Below are positions 32,760-42,600 of a stretch of 64,000 bases of DNA, one piece after another. Source of the stretch: Nonlabens sp. Hel1_33_55 (GTDB lineage Bacteria > Bacteroidota > Bacteroidia > Flavobacteriales > Flavobacteriaceae); NCBI RefSeq assembly GCF_900101765.1, contig NZ_LT627735.1:2201501-2265500 (forward strand), written 5' to 3'. How positions within the stretch are numbered: position 1 is the stretch's first letter; the number at the start of each line of letters is the position of its first letter. The translations under genes were made by a program, and so were the position numbers. The notes under the pieces were generated by a model, which was given only the letters and a program-made list of their open reading frames with translations, searched no databases and had not been told where the DNA came from.

Positions 32760-33994
32760 ATAAATTAATTGCTCTAGTAACCGCTTGTATTTGCCTACTT
32801 TCTTGTACTCAGGATAATCAAAATGTAGAATTGGCTATCGCTACGCCTATCAAAATCGTTCCTAAGATTTTATACGGCTATGACTTGAACAACTATACTG
32901 TAATAGAAGATACTGTACAATCTGGAGATACATTCAACGACCTTATTGCATCGCATTTGGTTCAAGGTCAAAGTGCCTATGAAGCTGCGATGACTATGGA
33001 TAGTATTTATGAGTTACGTAAGATTCAGGCTGGAAAGCCATTTAAAATATTAAAGCGTAAAGACGTAGCAAACACTCCTGCAGCCTTCATCTATGAACCT
33101 AACCGTGAAGACTTTATCATTTTAAAGTTAACCGACGGTATGAGCGCTTTCAAAGATGCTCATCCAGTTACCATAAAGCGTAAAACCGCTACAGGTGTGG
33201 TAAATTCTACTTTATCAGAAGCAATGGAAGAAGAAGGTCTTGGAATGAGCGCTATCTGGGAATTAAGCGATATCTACAAATGGACGATTGACTTTTTCAA
33301 ATTACAGCAAGGCGACAGATTCAAAATGATTTATCAGGAACGTTTTATCAATGACACCATATATGATGGGATTGAGAAAATTGACGTTGCCATTTTTGAA
33401 ACTAGAGGAAAGCCTTACTATGCTTTTGACTATGTAACTGATTCTATTAAAGGAGTACACGATTATTATGATGATGAAGGGAAAACTTTACGTAATTTCT
33501 TCTTGAAAGCTCCCGTAAATTATACCCGTATATCCAGTAGATATAGCGGCAATAGATTTCATCCAGTTCAAAAACGATGGAAAGCACATTTAGGAACAGA
33601 TTATGCCGCAGGTTATGGAACACCTATCGTATCCACTGCAAACGGAGTTGTGACTAAATCTGGATACACACGTGGTAATGGTAATTATGTAAAGGTGCGT
33701 CACAATGCTACCTATGAAACCCAATATTTACACATGACCAAAAGATTGGTCAAGGTTGGTCAACGAGTGGATCAAGGGCAAACCATTGGTACCGTAGGAA
33801 GTACTGGACTGGCAACTGGCCCACATGTATGTTATAGATTTTGGGTAAATGGAAAGCAGGTAGATCCTTATGGTCAAAAGCTTCCTAGCGCAGATCCATT
33901 ACCTAAAGATCAAATGGGTATGTATCAAGATTATATCGCTCCCTTAAAAACTGAAATCGACAACCTGCCCTACAAAGAAGAATCCGTTTTATGA
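32756..33994 (+). CDS. M23-family zinc metallopeptidase (LytM-type), lipoprotein
   Basis: A 412-residue envelope protein that probably cuts peptidoglycan cross-links. It starts with a lipoprotein signal peptide (MNKLIALVTACICLLSC) and has a long N-terminal region (about residues 30-260) before the M23 domain. The zinc site is formed by HLGTDYAAGYGTP (His and Asp), YLHMTK (His) and HVCYRFWVNGKQVDP (His). Overlaps of four bases link it to kynA upstream and pgi downstream. The operon mix of catabolic and cell-wall genes is odd in function but looks conserved in arrangement. Confidence 0.9.
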   Translation: MNKLIALVTACICLLSCTQDNQNVELAIATPIKIVPKILYGYDLNNYTVIEDTVQSGDTFNDLIASHLVQGQSAYEAAMTMDSIYELRKIQAGKPFKILKRKDVANTPAAFIYEPNREDFIILKLTDGMSAFKDAHPVTIKRKTATGVVNSTLSEAMEEEGLGMSAIWELSDIYKWTIDFFKLQQGDRFKMIYQERFINDTIYDGIEKIDVAIFETRGKPYYAFDYVTDSIKGVHDYYDDEGKTLRNFFLKAPVNYTRISSRYSGNRFHPVQKRWKAHLGTDYAAGYGTPIVSTANGVVTKSGYTRGNGNYVKVRHNATYETQYLHMTKRLVKVGQRVDQGQTIGTVGSTGLATGPHVCYRFWVNGKQVDPYGQKLPSADPLPKDQMGMYQDYIAPLKTEIDNLPYKEESVL

Positions 33995-35628
33995 AAAACA
34001 TCAATCCAACCACAACCTCTGCCTGGAAGATCCTTGAAGAACATTATAAAAACCTCAAAGATTTTGACCTAAAGGATTCTTTCAATAAAAATCCAACAAG
34101 GGCAGAGAACTTTACTATTATTGATGATGATTTTTATGTGGATATGTCAAAGAACCTTTTGACTCGCGCCACAAAAGACGCATTGACGCAGCTAGCCAGA
34201 GAGTGTGAGTTAGAAGCAGCAATTTCTTCTTATTATAGTAGTGAATGCATCAACTTTACTGAGGATCGTGAGGTACTTCATACCGCATTACGCACACCTC
34301 TTGAAAAGGCAACGGGTAGTGTAAAGCCATATGTCAAAGATGCACTTGCCAGTAAAAAATTAATGTTTGAGTACGTTGACAAAATTGTCGACGGTACATT
34401 AACTACTCACAGTGGAGAAGCTTTTGACACTGTTGTAAGTATAGGAATAGGCGGTAGCGATCTGGGACCTACCATGGTATATCAAGCGCTAGAAGCATAT
34501 CATAATCATATTAAGGTCCATTACATTTCTAATGTAGATGGGGACCATGTGTATGAAAGCCTGAAAAAGATAAATCCTGCAACGACGTTATTTGTTATTG
34601 TATCAAAGTCGTTTACCACACAAGAAACGCTTACAAATTCTACCACCATTAGGAAATGGTTCGTGGATAAATTTTCTGAAGAAGCGGTAGGTAAGCATTT
34701 CATTGCTGTAAGCAGTAATATTGATAAGGCTGTAGAATTTGGCGTAGAGAAAGAGAACATTTTTCCCATGTTTGATTGGGTAGGCGGTCGCTTTTCACTT
34801 TGGAGCACCGTTGGAATCTCTGTTGCATTAGGAATAGGTACTTCAAATTTTCAATCCTTGCTCGATGGCGCCCATGAGATGGATGAACATTTCAGGCACA
34901 CACCTCTGGATAATAATATCCCAGTGCAGTTGGCTTTACTTACGACATGGTACAATAACTTTTTTGACGCTCAAAGCGAGGCGATCATTCCATACACTCA
35001 ATACCTACAAAAACTACCATCCTACCTGCAGCAGGCCATGATGGAAAGTAATGGTAAAGGTGTCGATAGAAATGGAGAACTTGTAGATTATCAGACTGGC
35101 AATATCATTTGGGGAGAACCTGGAACCAACTCGCAACATGCTTTTTTCCAATTATTCCATCAGGGAACTAAACTGATACCTATATATTTTATCGCTTTCG
35201 CGAAAGCGAAACACAACCTACCAGAACACCATCAAAAGCTCATGGCAAATTTCTTTGCACAGACCGAAGCTTTAATGAATGGCAAGTCTGCAGAAGAAGT
35301 TCAAGCAGATCTGGATAAAAGCAACATGAGCACTGAAGAAAAGAAAAAACTGAAACCTTTCAAGGTATTTCAGGGCAATCGTCCCTCAACAACCTTACTT
35401 ATCGACGAGCTTACCCCAAGAAGTTTAGGTAAACTAATCGCTATGTTTGAGCACAAGATATTTGTAGAAGGTGTGATCTGGAATATTTATAGCTATGACC
35501 AATGGGGTGTTCAACTGGGAAAAGTTCTTGCAGATCGCATACTCGACGACTTAAAAACCAAAAGGTTTAATGAACATGACGCCTCGACTACAGCACTTCT
35601 TAAACGTTTTGATTCTAAATTAATGTAA
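33991..35628 (+). CDS. pgi: Glucose-6-phosphate isomerase
   Basis: Interconverts glucose 6-phosphate and fructose 6-phosphate. The 545-residue protein has two SIS domains with GIGGSDLGPTMVYQAL, SKSFTTQETLTN and, near the active site, MFDWVGGRFSLWS and EHHQKLMANFFAQTEAL (catalytic His). The C-terminal signature WGVQLGKVLADRIL is present. A palindromic repeat (35193-35208) is read as IAFAKAKHN just before the catalytic His region, where the E. coli enzyme has IAPAITHN. It overlaps the M23 gene by four bases. Confidence 0.96.
   Translation: MKNINPTTTSAWKILEEHYKNLKDFDLKDSFNKNPTRAENFTIIDDDFYVDMSKNLLTRATKDALTQLARECELEAAISSYYSSECINFTEDREVLHTALRTPLEKATGSVKPYVKDALASKKLMFEYVDKIVDGTLTTHSGEAFDTVVSIGIGGSDLGPTMVYQALEAYHNHIKVHYISNVDGDHVYESLKKINPATTLFVIVSKSFTTQETLTNSTTIRKWFVDKFSEEAVGKHFIAVSSNIDKAVEFGVEKENIFPMFDWVGGRFSLWSTVGISVALGIGTSNFQSLLDGAHEMDEHFRHTPLDNNIPVQLALLTTWYNNFFDAQSEAIIPYTQYLQKLPSYLQQAMMESNGKGVDRNGELVDYQTGNIIWGEPGTNSQHAFFQLFHQGTKLIPIYFIAFAKAKHNLPEHHQKLMANFFAQTEALMNGKSAEEVQADLDKSNMSTEEKKKLKPFKVFQGNRPSTTLLIDELTPRSLGKLIAMFEHKIFVEGVIWNIYSYDQWGVQLGKVLADRILDDLKTKRFNEHDASTTALLKRFDSKLM
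35193..35208. repeat. Dispersed palindrome, copy 12 (inside pgi)
   Basis: Perfect 16-base palindrome read as AFAKA in pgi. Confidence 0.95.
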
Positions 35629-35636
35629 CTTCAAGT

Positions 35637-35660
35637 TTATCAACATGTTAAGGTTGATAA
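35637..35660 (+). repeat. Inverted repeat after pgi
   Basis: TTATCAAC (35637-35644) and GTTGATAA (35653-35660) with an 8-base spacer, nine bases after the pgi stop and about 50 before the next promoter. It could be a weak terminator or an operator; a U run is missing. Confidence 0.4.
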
Positions 35661-35689
35661 GTTATTGAATTCTTAATGTTAGCTTAATA

Positions 35690-35718
35690 TTGGAAATGTT
35701 TTAATCGGATTACTTTTG
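35690..35718 (+). promoter_or_regulatory. Promoter of the Oar-like TonB receptor gene
   Basis: TTG (35690-35692) and TACTTTTG (35711-35718) separated by 18 bases; the ATG follows 28 bases later. Confidence 0.75.
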
Positions 35719-35745
35719 CCGCATCTAAACTAAAACGTTTCAATA

Positions 35746-38700
35746 ATGAACAAATCTTTACAGATTTTCCTTTTTCTAGGAATTATTTTAAGCTCGCTGG
35801 CCTCCATGGGACAAGGTGTAACCACATCTTCCATTAATGGTCGCGTTCTTGAAGGAGAAAACGAACCTCTTTTGGGAGCCACTATCGTTGCAATACATAC
35901 ACCTACAGGTACTACCTATGGGTCTGTAACAGACATTGAAGGATATTACCGCATCAACAACATGCGTGTAGGTGGTCCTTACAACATCACAATTACCTAT
36001 GTAGGTAAGCAAGATCTTGCACTAACTAATATTTTCCTACAATTAGGAGAATCAGAGCAAATCAACGCAAACCTAGCTGACTCAACTAACGCTCTTGATG
36101 AGATCGTTATTCAAGCACAGCGTAACGGTATTTTTGATAGTGGTAAGACTGGTCCAGAGACTAATATCTCAACTCGTGAGATCAACACCCTTCCAACTAC
36201 TACTCGTAACATAGCTGACCTTTTGAGAAAAACTCCTGAGGCAGATGTTAGTGAAGGTGGAGCTATTACTCTTGCTGGTCAAAACAACAGATATAACTCT
36301 TTCTATATCGACGGTACAGTACAGAATGATGCATTTGGTCTTTCCGGAAGCGGAACCAATGGTGGTCAAGTAGGTGTAAACCCTATTTCACTGGATGCTA
36401 TTGAATCTTTCTCTGTAAACTTAGCACCATTTGACGTACGTCAATCTGGTTTTGCAGGTGGAACGATAAATGCCATCACAAGATCAGGAACAAACGAATT
36501 TTCAGGTAGTGCTTATGGTTACTACCGTAATGAAAATCTAGCTGGTAAAACACCAGGAGGTTTTGACGTTGATGACCGTGAAAAACTTGATGAGTTCACT
36601 GCTACTTTAGTAGGAGCTAGAATTGGTGGTCCAATTATCGAAAACAAGTTGTTCTTCTTTGTAAACTATGAAAGACAAGACGAAGAAACTCCTAGATTCT
36701 TTAATTTTGACGACTACCTAGGAAACGCTACACTAGCTGATATTCAAGGACTACGTCAAGGTTTGATCAATACTTATGGTTATGATCCAGGAACTTTTGG
36801 TAATAGTTCAGAAACATTGACATCTGACAAATTCACGATCCGTCTTGACTTTAACCTTGATGACCAAAATACTTTTACACTAAAGCATAATTATGTAAAC
36901 GCAGAAAACGCAAGCCCAAGCCTGAGTAGCCCGCGTGGTATTAACTTTAGTAACGCTGGTATTTTCTTCCCATCAGAAACTAATTCTTCAACTCTTGAAT
37001 GGAGAACTACTAACGGTTCTAATCTGTCTAATAACTTGGTTATTGGTTATACTACAGTTAATGACAACCGTGATCCACTTGGAAACCCATTCCCACGTGT
37101 ATCGTTAGGTGACGGACCTGGAGGAATCACCTTTGGTTCTGAGGCTTTCTCAACTGGTAACATTCTTGAACAAGAAGTATTTACAGTAACCAACAATTTT
37201 GAAATTCAGTCAGGTGCTCACAACATTACCTTAGGAGCTAACTTTGAAAACTTTGATGTACGTAACGTATTCGTTCGTCAAAACTTTGGACAATATAACT
37301 TTAGAAGTTTAGCAGACTTCAACACTTATCTGGATGGAACTCCAGGAAATGAGGTAGATGCTAGATTCTATGACTACAGTTACTCTTTCCTTGATCCTGT
37401 AGGAACTTCTGGTGATGATATTCAGGCCGCTGCAGCAGCCTTTAATTATTCTCAAATAGGTGTTTACGCACAAGATGCATGGAGTTTGACTGATAACTTT
37501 ACCATGACTTACGGAGTTCGTTTTGATGTACCATTCTTCTCTGATGGAACAGTTAACGAAGACTTCAATAATAATTCAGTAGCTGTACTTGAAGCTGCTG
37601 GAAAAGACTTGCAAGGCGCTAGAGTAGGTAAACCAATTAAGAGCCAAATACACGTAGCTCCTCGTTTAGGAATCAACTGGGATGTTAATGGAGATAGATC
37701 AACGCAAATACGTGGTGGAATTGGAGTGTTTACTTCAAGAATACCTTTAGTATGGCCAGGTGGAACTTACAACAACAATGGTGTTTCTATTGGAGGTGTT
37801 GATGAAAGAAATTTCCCAGGTGGTGTACAATTTGTAGGAGATCCTGCAAACCAGCCTATCGGTAACGGCGCAGCTCCAGGTAGTGGTGAGCTAGGTGGTC
37901 AGATTGACCTCTTCGCTCCAGATTTCAAACTACCTCAAGTATTAAAATACAATCTTGGAGTTGATCAAGAGTTAGGTGTTTGGGGATTGATTGCATCTGC
38001 AGACTTCTTGTATAACGATGTTTTGAGCAACGTACAATATGAAAACGTCAACATAGGTGCGCCAGTTGGTACACTAAATGGTGCCGACAATCGTCCATTC
38101 TACAGCCGAAATAGAATTGTTGGAGATTATACAGCAATCTACCTAGGAACTAATACGAATAAGGGTTATTCCTATAACGCTACATTTACTTTGACTAAAC
38201 CAGTACAAAATGGTTTCGGAGCTAGTGCGGCTTATACTTATGGAGATGGTAAGGAGTTGTTTGACAACACTTCTTCTCAAAACTCAAGCCAGTGGAGAAA
38301 CTTGGTTACCGTAAATGGTAAAAATCAAGCGAGCCTTACAAATTCTCAATTTGCAACAGGTCACCGTATAACTGCAAGTGCCACTTATGAGCTAGATTGG
38401 AATGAGAATATCCGTACTCAATTTGGACTGTTCTATACAGGACAGAATGGAGCTCGTATCTCTTACATCTATGATCAAGAAAACACTTTATTGCTAGGTG
38501 ATGACTCTAGAGATAATGCTTCAATTTACGTTCCTGCAAATGCAAGTGAGATAAATTTAGTTCCATTGGTATCTGGTGGTCAATTATTCACAGCAGCAGA
38601 TCAATATGCTGCGCTTGATGCATTCATTGAAAATGATGAATATTTGAGAGGACGTCGTGGTCAGTACGCAGAACGTAACGGTAGCCGTGCTTCATGGAAT

Positions 38701-39012
38701 CACTCTATTGACCTGAAAGTTTTACAAGACTTCTCTATCTATACTGGAGCAAACAGAGAAAAGAGAAACACTTTACAACTTTCTGTTGACATTTTTAACG
38801 TAGCAAACTTGATCAACAAAGATTGGGGCGAGATTACTCAAGTACCTAACTTTAATGAGGTTGAGTTGATCAGAACTGAATCTGGAGGTCCTAACCCAAC
38901 GTTTACATTCGATCCTAATATCACAAATAATGATGTTGAGCAGATCGATGACTTTGGTACAAGATCTTCAAGATGGCAAATGCAAATAGGTGCTAGATAT
39001 ATTTTCAACTAG
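35746..39012 (+). CDS. Oar-like TonB-dependent receptor
   Basis: Large outer-membrane receptor, 1088 residues. After the signal peptide (about residues 1-22) comes a carboxypeptidase-regulatory-like beta-sandwich (INGRVLEGENEPLLGATIVAI; about 30-115), then the plug domain (about 125-250, with EGGAITLAGQNNRYNSFYIDG) and a long beta-barrel ending ARYIFN. The combination is typical of the Oar/SusC-like group found in Bacteroidota. I see no SusD partner next to it. The substrate cannot be told; a protein or peptide ligand is possible for the Oar type. It has its own promoter and a strong terminator. Confidence 0.9.
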   Translation: MNKSLQIFLFLGIILSSLASMGQGVTTSSINGRVLEGENEPLLGATIVAIHTPTGTTYGSVTDIEGYYRINNMRVGGPYNITITYVGKQDLALTNIFLQLGESEQINANLADSTNALDEIVIQAQRNGIFDSGKTGPETNISTREINTLPTTTRNIADLLRKTPEADVSEGGAITLAGQNNRYNSFYIDGTVQNDAFGLSGSGTNGGQVGVNPISLDAIESFSVNLAPFDVRQSGFAGGTINAITRSGTNEFSGSAYGYYRNENLAGKTPGGFDVDDREKLDEFTATLVGARIGGPIIENKLFFFVNYERQDEETPRFFNFDDYLGNATLADIQGLRQGLINTYGYDPGTFGNSSETLTSDKFTIRLDFNLDDQNTFTLKHNYVNAENASPSLSSPRGINFSNAGIFFPSETNSSTLEWRTTNGSNLSNNLVIGYTTVNDNRDPLGNPFPRVSLGDGPGGITFGSEAFSTGNILEQEVFTVTNNFEIQSGAHNITLGANFENFDVRNVFVRQNFGQYNFRSLADFNTYLDGTPGNEVDARFYDYSYSFLDPVGTSGDDIQAAAAAFNYSQIGVYAQDAWSLTDNFTMTYGVRFDVPFFSDGTVNEDFNNNSVAVLEAAGKDLQGARVGKPIKSQIHVAPRLGINWDVNGDRSTQIRGGIGVFTSRIPLVWPGGTYNNNGVSIGGVDERNFPGGVQFVGDPANQPIGNGAAPGSGELGGQIDLFAPDFKLPQVLKYNLGVDQELGVWGLIASADFLYNDVLSNVQYENVNIGAPVGTLNGADNRPFYSRNRIVGDYTAIYLGTNTNKGYSYNATFTLTKPVQNGFGASAAYTYGDGKELFDNTSSQNSSQWRNLVTVNGKNQASLTNSQFATGHRITASATYELDWNENIRTQFGLFYTGQNGARISYIYDQENTLLLGDDSRDNASIYVPANASEINLVPLVSGGQLFTAADQYAALDAFIENDEYLRGRRGQYAERNGSRASWNHSIDLKVLQDFSIYTGANREKRNTLQLSVDIFNVANLINKDWGEITQVPNFNEVELIRTESGGPNPTFTFDPNITNNDVEQIDDFGTRSSRWQMQIGARYIFN

Positions 39013-39035
39013 TAGCTATTTCAAATAAAAGTTTG

Positions 39036-39066
39036 GAACCCGATGCTCACGCATCGGGTTCTTTGT
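39036..39066 (+). terminator. Terminator after the Oar-like receptor gene
   Basis: Perfect 11-base-pair stem GAACCCGATGC / GCATCGGGTTC with a TCAC loop and a following TTTG-T5 run, 24 bases after the stop. Confidence 0.85.
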
Positions 39067-39074
39067 TTTTGGAC

Positions 39075-39082
39075 TATTTTTG
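39075..39082 (+). promoter_or_regulatory. Putative -7 box of the four-helix membrane protein gene
   Basis: TATTTTTG matches TAnnTTTG, 19 bases before the chosen ATG at 39101. It makes a TTG start at 39080 unlikely. Confidence 0.5.
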
Positions 39083-39100
39083 TGGCTTCAAATTCTATTT

Positions 39101-39535
39101 ATGTATAACATTCTCAAGGCAGCTCACTCAGGTTGGGCGTATTTATTATTACTGGTCCTATTTATTGCTACTGTCAATGCGCTGATTGGATATTTCGGTA
39201 AAAGGGAATTTGGCAATAGGGACTTTAGTTTTGCTCTTGTTGGACTTATCGTTACACACATCCAGCTTTTGATAGGGTTAACTTTATGGGCTTTATCTCC
39301 TTATTCAAGTGCTCTTTTTTCAAATACTTCTGAAGTTATGAGCAATCCAGAGTTGCGTTTACTTGCTCTAGAGCATCCTTTAATGATGATTATCGCGGTC
39401 GCGCTATTAACCATAGGTTATTCTAAACACAAAAAGAAAATCGTAAGCCATGGCAAGTTCAAAATGCTATCTATATTTTACACATTGGCTTTTATCGTTG
39501 TCCTGAGCAGGTTGCCGTGGAGCCAGTGGATGTAA
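39101..39535 (+). CDS. Four-helix membrane protein (cytochrome b-like, tentative)
   Basis: A 144-residue membrane protein with four predicted helices (about residues 8-27, 44-66, 85-105 and 118-138). It has scattered His residues in helices (AAHSGWAY, VTHIQLL, EHPLMM) that could bind heme, as in cytochrome b561-like proteins; this similarity is a guess. No function is known to me. It begins at an ATG 19 bases after a -7 box. A strong hairpin terminator follows, so the gene is alone. Confidence 0.65.
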   Translation: MYNILKAAHSGWAYLLLLVLFIATVNALIGYFGKREFGNRDFSFALVGLIVTHIQLLIGLTLWALSPYSSALFSNTSEVMSNPELRLLALEHPLMMIIAVALLTIGYSKHKKKIVSHGKFKMLSIFYTLAFIVVLSRLPWSQWM

Positions 39536-39566
39536 GCATCTAGGTATAATTTTATAAATCAACATC

Positions 39567-39597
39567 AAAAGGTGCGGAATTGCTTCCGCACCTTTTT
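39567..39597 (+). terminator. Bidirectional terminator between the membrane protein gene and mfd
   Basis: A 13-base-pair stem (AAAAGGTGCGGAA / TTCCGCACCTTTT) with a TTGC loop and T runs on both strands. Confidence 0.85.
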
Positions 39598-39624
39598 ATG
39601 TTTATAATGATTGTTGTTTGTTAT

Positions 39625-39638
39625 GCTTTCGCGAAAGC
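39625..39638. repeat. Dispersed palindrome, copy 13
   Basis: Perfect 14-base core just beyond the mfd stop. Left flank TTTGTTAT, right flank AGATCCTCTAAAATCTATTCC, very close to copy 8. Confidence 0.95.
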
Positions 39639-39653
39639 GAGATCCTCTAAAAT

Positions 39654-42600
39654 CTATTCCTGCTCCACAGCAGGTTCCTCTAGCGGTAGGACTTCGTTCA
39701 TGATCTGGAAAGCTTTATCAACACTATTGATATGTTCCATTTTAAGGAGCAACCTCAAACCAGATCGGGTTTGTTTTTCTTTCATCTGCATCTTACTACC
39801 GCGCTGGCTCATGGATTGGATCAAATAATTGAACGTATCGCTTTGGTAGAATTTGCTTTGTTGATCTGCAATAAAATAACCGACAAATTTCCCTTGCTTC
39901 ATGACGATTTTCTCAAGACCCATGCGGCTTGCGATCCATTTGAGCTTGATACTGGTCAATAGATCTTCTGCCGGATCAGGCAGCTCGCCAAAACGGTCTA
40001 CCAGCTCCTTTCTAAACACATCGAGTCCTGCTTGATCTTCCACATCGTTGAGTTTAGAATACAATGCCAATCGCTCTGTAACGCTATTGATATAGTCATC
40101 AGGGAATAACAATTCAAAATCGGTATCGATGGTCACATCACTCACGTGTTTCTTATTGATCACGTCTGTATTATAAAGGTCAGAAAACTCATTTTCCTTG
40201 AGCTCTTCTATGGCCTCGCTCAGGATTTTTTGGTACGTATCAAAACCTATCTCGTTGATGAATCCGCTTTGCTCGCCACCTAGAATATCTCCGGCACCAC
40301 GTATCTCCAGATCCTTCATGGCAATGTTGAAACCGCTACCCAATTCAGAAAAACTCTCGATGGCCTGCATTCTCTTTCTAGCATCGTCCGTCATCATATC
40401 GTAGGGTGGCGTGATGAAATAACAAAACGCCTTTTTATTGCTACGTCCTACCCGACCACGCATCTGGTGCAAGTCTGATAGACCAAAATTATTGGCGTTA
40501 TTAATGAAAATGGTATTGGCATTGGGAACATCGAGTCCACTTTCTATAATAGTCGTACTCACTAAAACATCAAACTCTCCATTCATAAAGGCAAGCATCA
40601 ATTCTTCAAGCTTCTTACCATCCATCTGTCCGTGACCTATTCCAACACGCGCATCAGGAATGGATCGCTGGATCATCCCAGCAACTTCTTTAATGTTTTC
40701 AATGCGATTGTGGACAAAAAATACCTGACCACCACGTGAGATCTCATAGCTAATCGCATCCCTAATAGTCTCTTCAGAAAAGCGAACGATTTGTGTTTCT
40801 ATGGGATGCCTGTTGGGTGGTGCCGTTTTTATGACACTTAAATCACGAGCGGCCATGAGCGAGAATTGCAGCGTTCGCGGTATAGGTGTCGCCGTCAGCG
40901 TCAATGTATCGATATTTTCTTTAAGCGTTTTGAGTTTGTCCTTTACCGCCACACCAAATTTCTGTTCCTCATCAATAATCAACAATCCAATATCCTTGAA
41001 CTTTACAGACTTGTTGACCAATTGGTGCGTCCCAATAACAATATCAATCGAACCATCTGCAAGTCCTTCTAATACACCACGGCGTTCTTTAGCCGTGCGG
41101 AAACGGTTCAAATAATCCACTTTCACCGGCATATCTGCCAGTCGTTCTTTAAAGGTTTTGGCGTGTTGAAATGCCAGTATGGTTGTTGGCACTAACACAG
41201 CTACCTGTTTACCGTTTACGGCCGCTTTGAACGCGGCACGAATGGCGACTTCAGTCTTTCCAAATCCTACATCACCACAAACCAGTCGATCCATGGGTCG
41301 CTCGCTTTCCATGTCATTTTTCACATCCTGCGTCGCTGTACTTTGATCTGGCGTGTCTTCGTATATAAAACTTGCCTCTAACTCATTCTGTAAATAGCCA
41401 TCTGGTGCATATTGAAACCCTTTATTAGCTCTACGTTTTGCGTATAACTTGATTAGGTCAAATGCAATTTGCTTGACTCTTGTTTTGGTTTTTGCCTTAA
41501 GTTTTTTCCAGGCTGGACTTCCCAGTTTATAGATTTTGGGAGTTTTCCCATCTTTAGCGGAATAACGCGTGATCTTGTGCAGCGAGTGAATGGAAACGTA
41601 TAAAATGTCTCTTTCACCATAAAACAGCTTGATGGCTTCTTGCATCTTACCGTTCACATCAATCTTTTGTAATCCACCAAATTTCCCTATTCCATGATCG
41701 ATGTGCGTTACATAATCACCTTTCTCCAGTGTATTTAATTCCTTGAGCGTGATGGCCTGCTTTTTAGCATAGCCATTCTTCAGTTGGAATTTATGGTAAC
41801 GATCAAAAATCTCATGATCGGTATAACAGGCGATGCGTAGGTCGTGATCAATAAAACCACGATACAAGGTCATGATGACGGTTTCATAGGCGACATTTGC
41901 GCCCATATCGTCAAAGATATCCTTGAATCTTTTGGCCTGCTGTGCCGTACTACAGAACAAATAGGTCTTGTATCCATCAGCTTCATTCTGCTTCAGGTTT
42001 TCAATCAGCAATTCAAACTGCTTATTGAAAGACGGCTGTGGTACTGTCTTGAAGGTAATATCTGCATTATTGCCAGATAGCTCCACCAGATTGAAATCGG
42101 CTAGTTGTTCTTTTAAGAGCGCCGACTTGCTAAAAATATCTTCAGGTTCCAATTGCTTTATTTCTCCCTGCAATTCGTTGTAGGCTTGTTCCGCTTTCGC
42201 GAAAAGCGAATCTATTCTACCATACATCATCTCGACATTCCTCGCGATCACAACGGTCTTGGATGACAAATACTTTAAGAAACTCTCACGCTTCTCTGAA
42301 GATTGCTTGTTCTCAACATTGGGAATGATAGACAGCTTTTTGATCTGGTCTTTTGAAAGCTGAGTCTCCACATCAAACACACGGATCGAATCAATCTCGT
42401 TGCCAAAAAACTCAATGCGATATGGCTCATCATTAGAAAATGAAAAGACATCCAGAATACCACCACGAACCGAAAACTCGCCAGGCTCTGTTACAAAATC
42501 AACTCTTTTGAAGGCGTATTCAAAAAGCACCTCATTTGCAAAATCAATAGAGATCTGATCACCAACGCTAATCTTAAGCGTATTGCGATCCAGTTCTTTT

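Noticed and set aside
39580..39828. Open frame of 82 codons containing AFAKA
   Set aside because: It begins in a terminator hairpin, contains the palindromic repeat and is antisense to the mfd 3' end.
42275..42466. Several short frames antisense to or inside mfd, gdhA and the TonB receptor genes
   Set aside because: All are shadows of long conserved genes without start signals or motifs.
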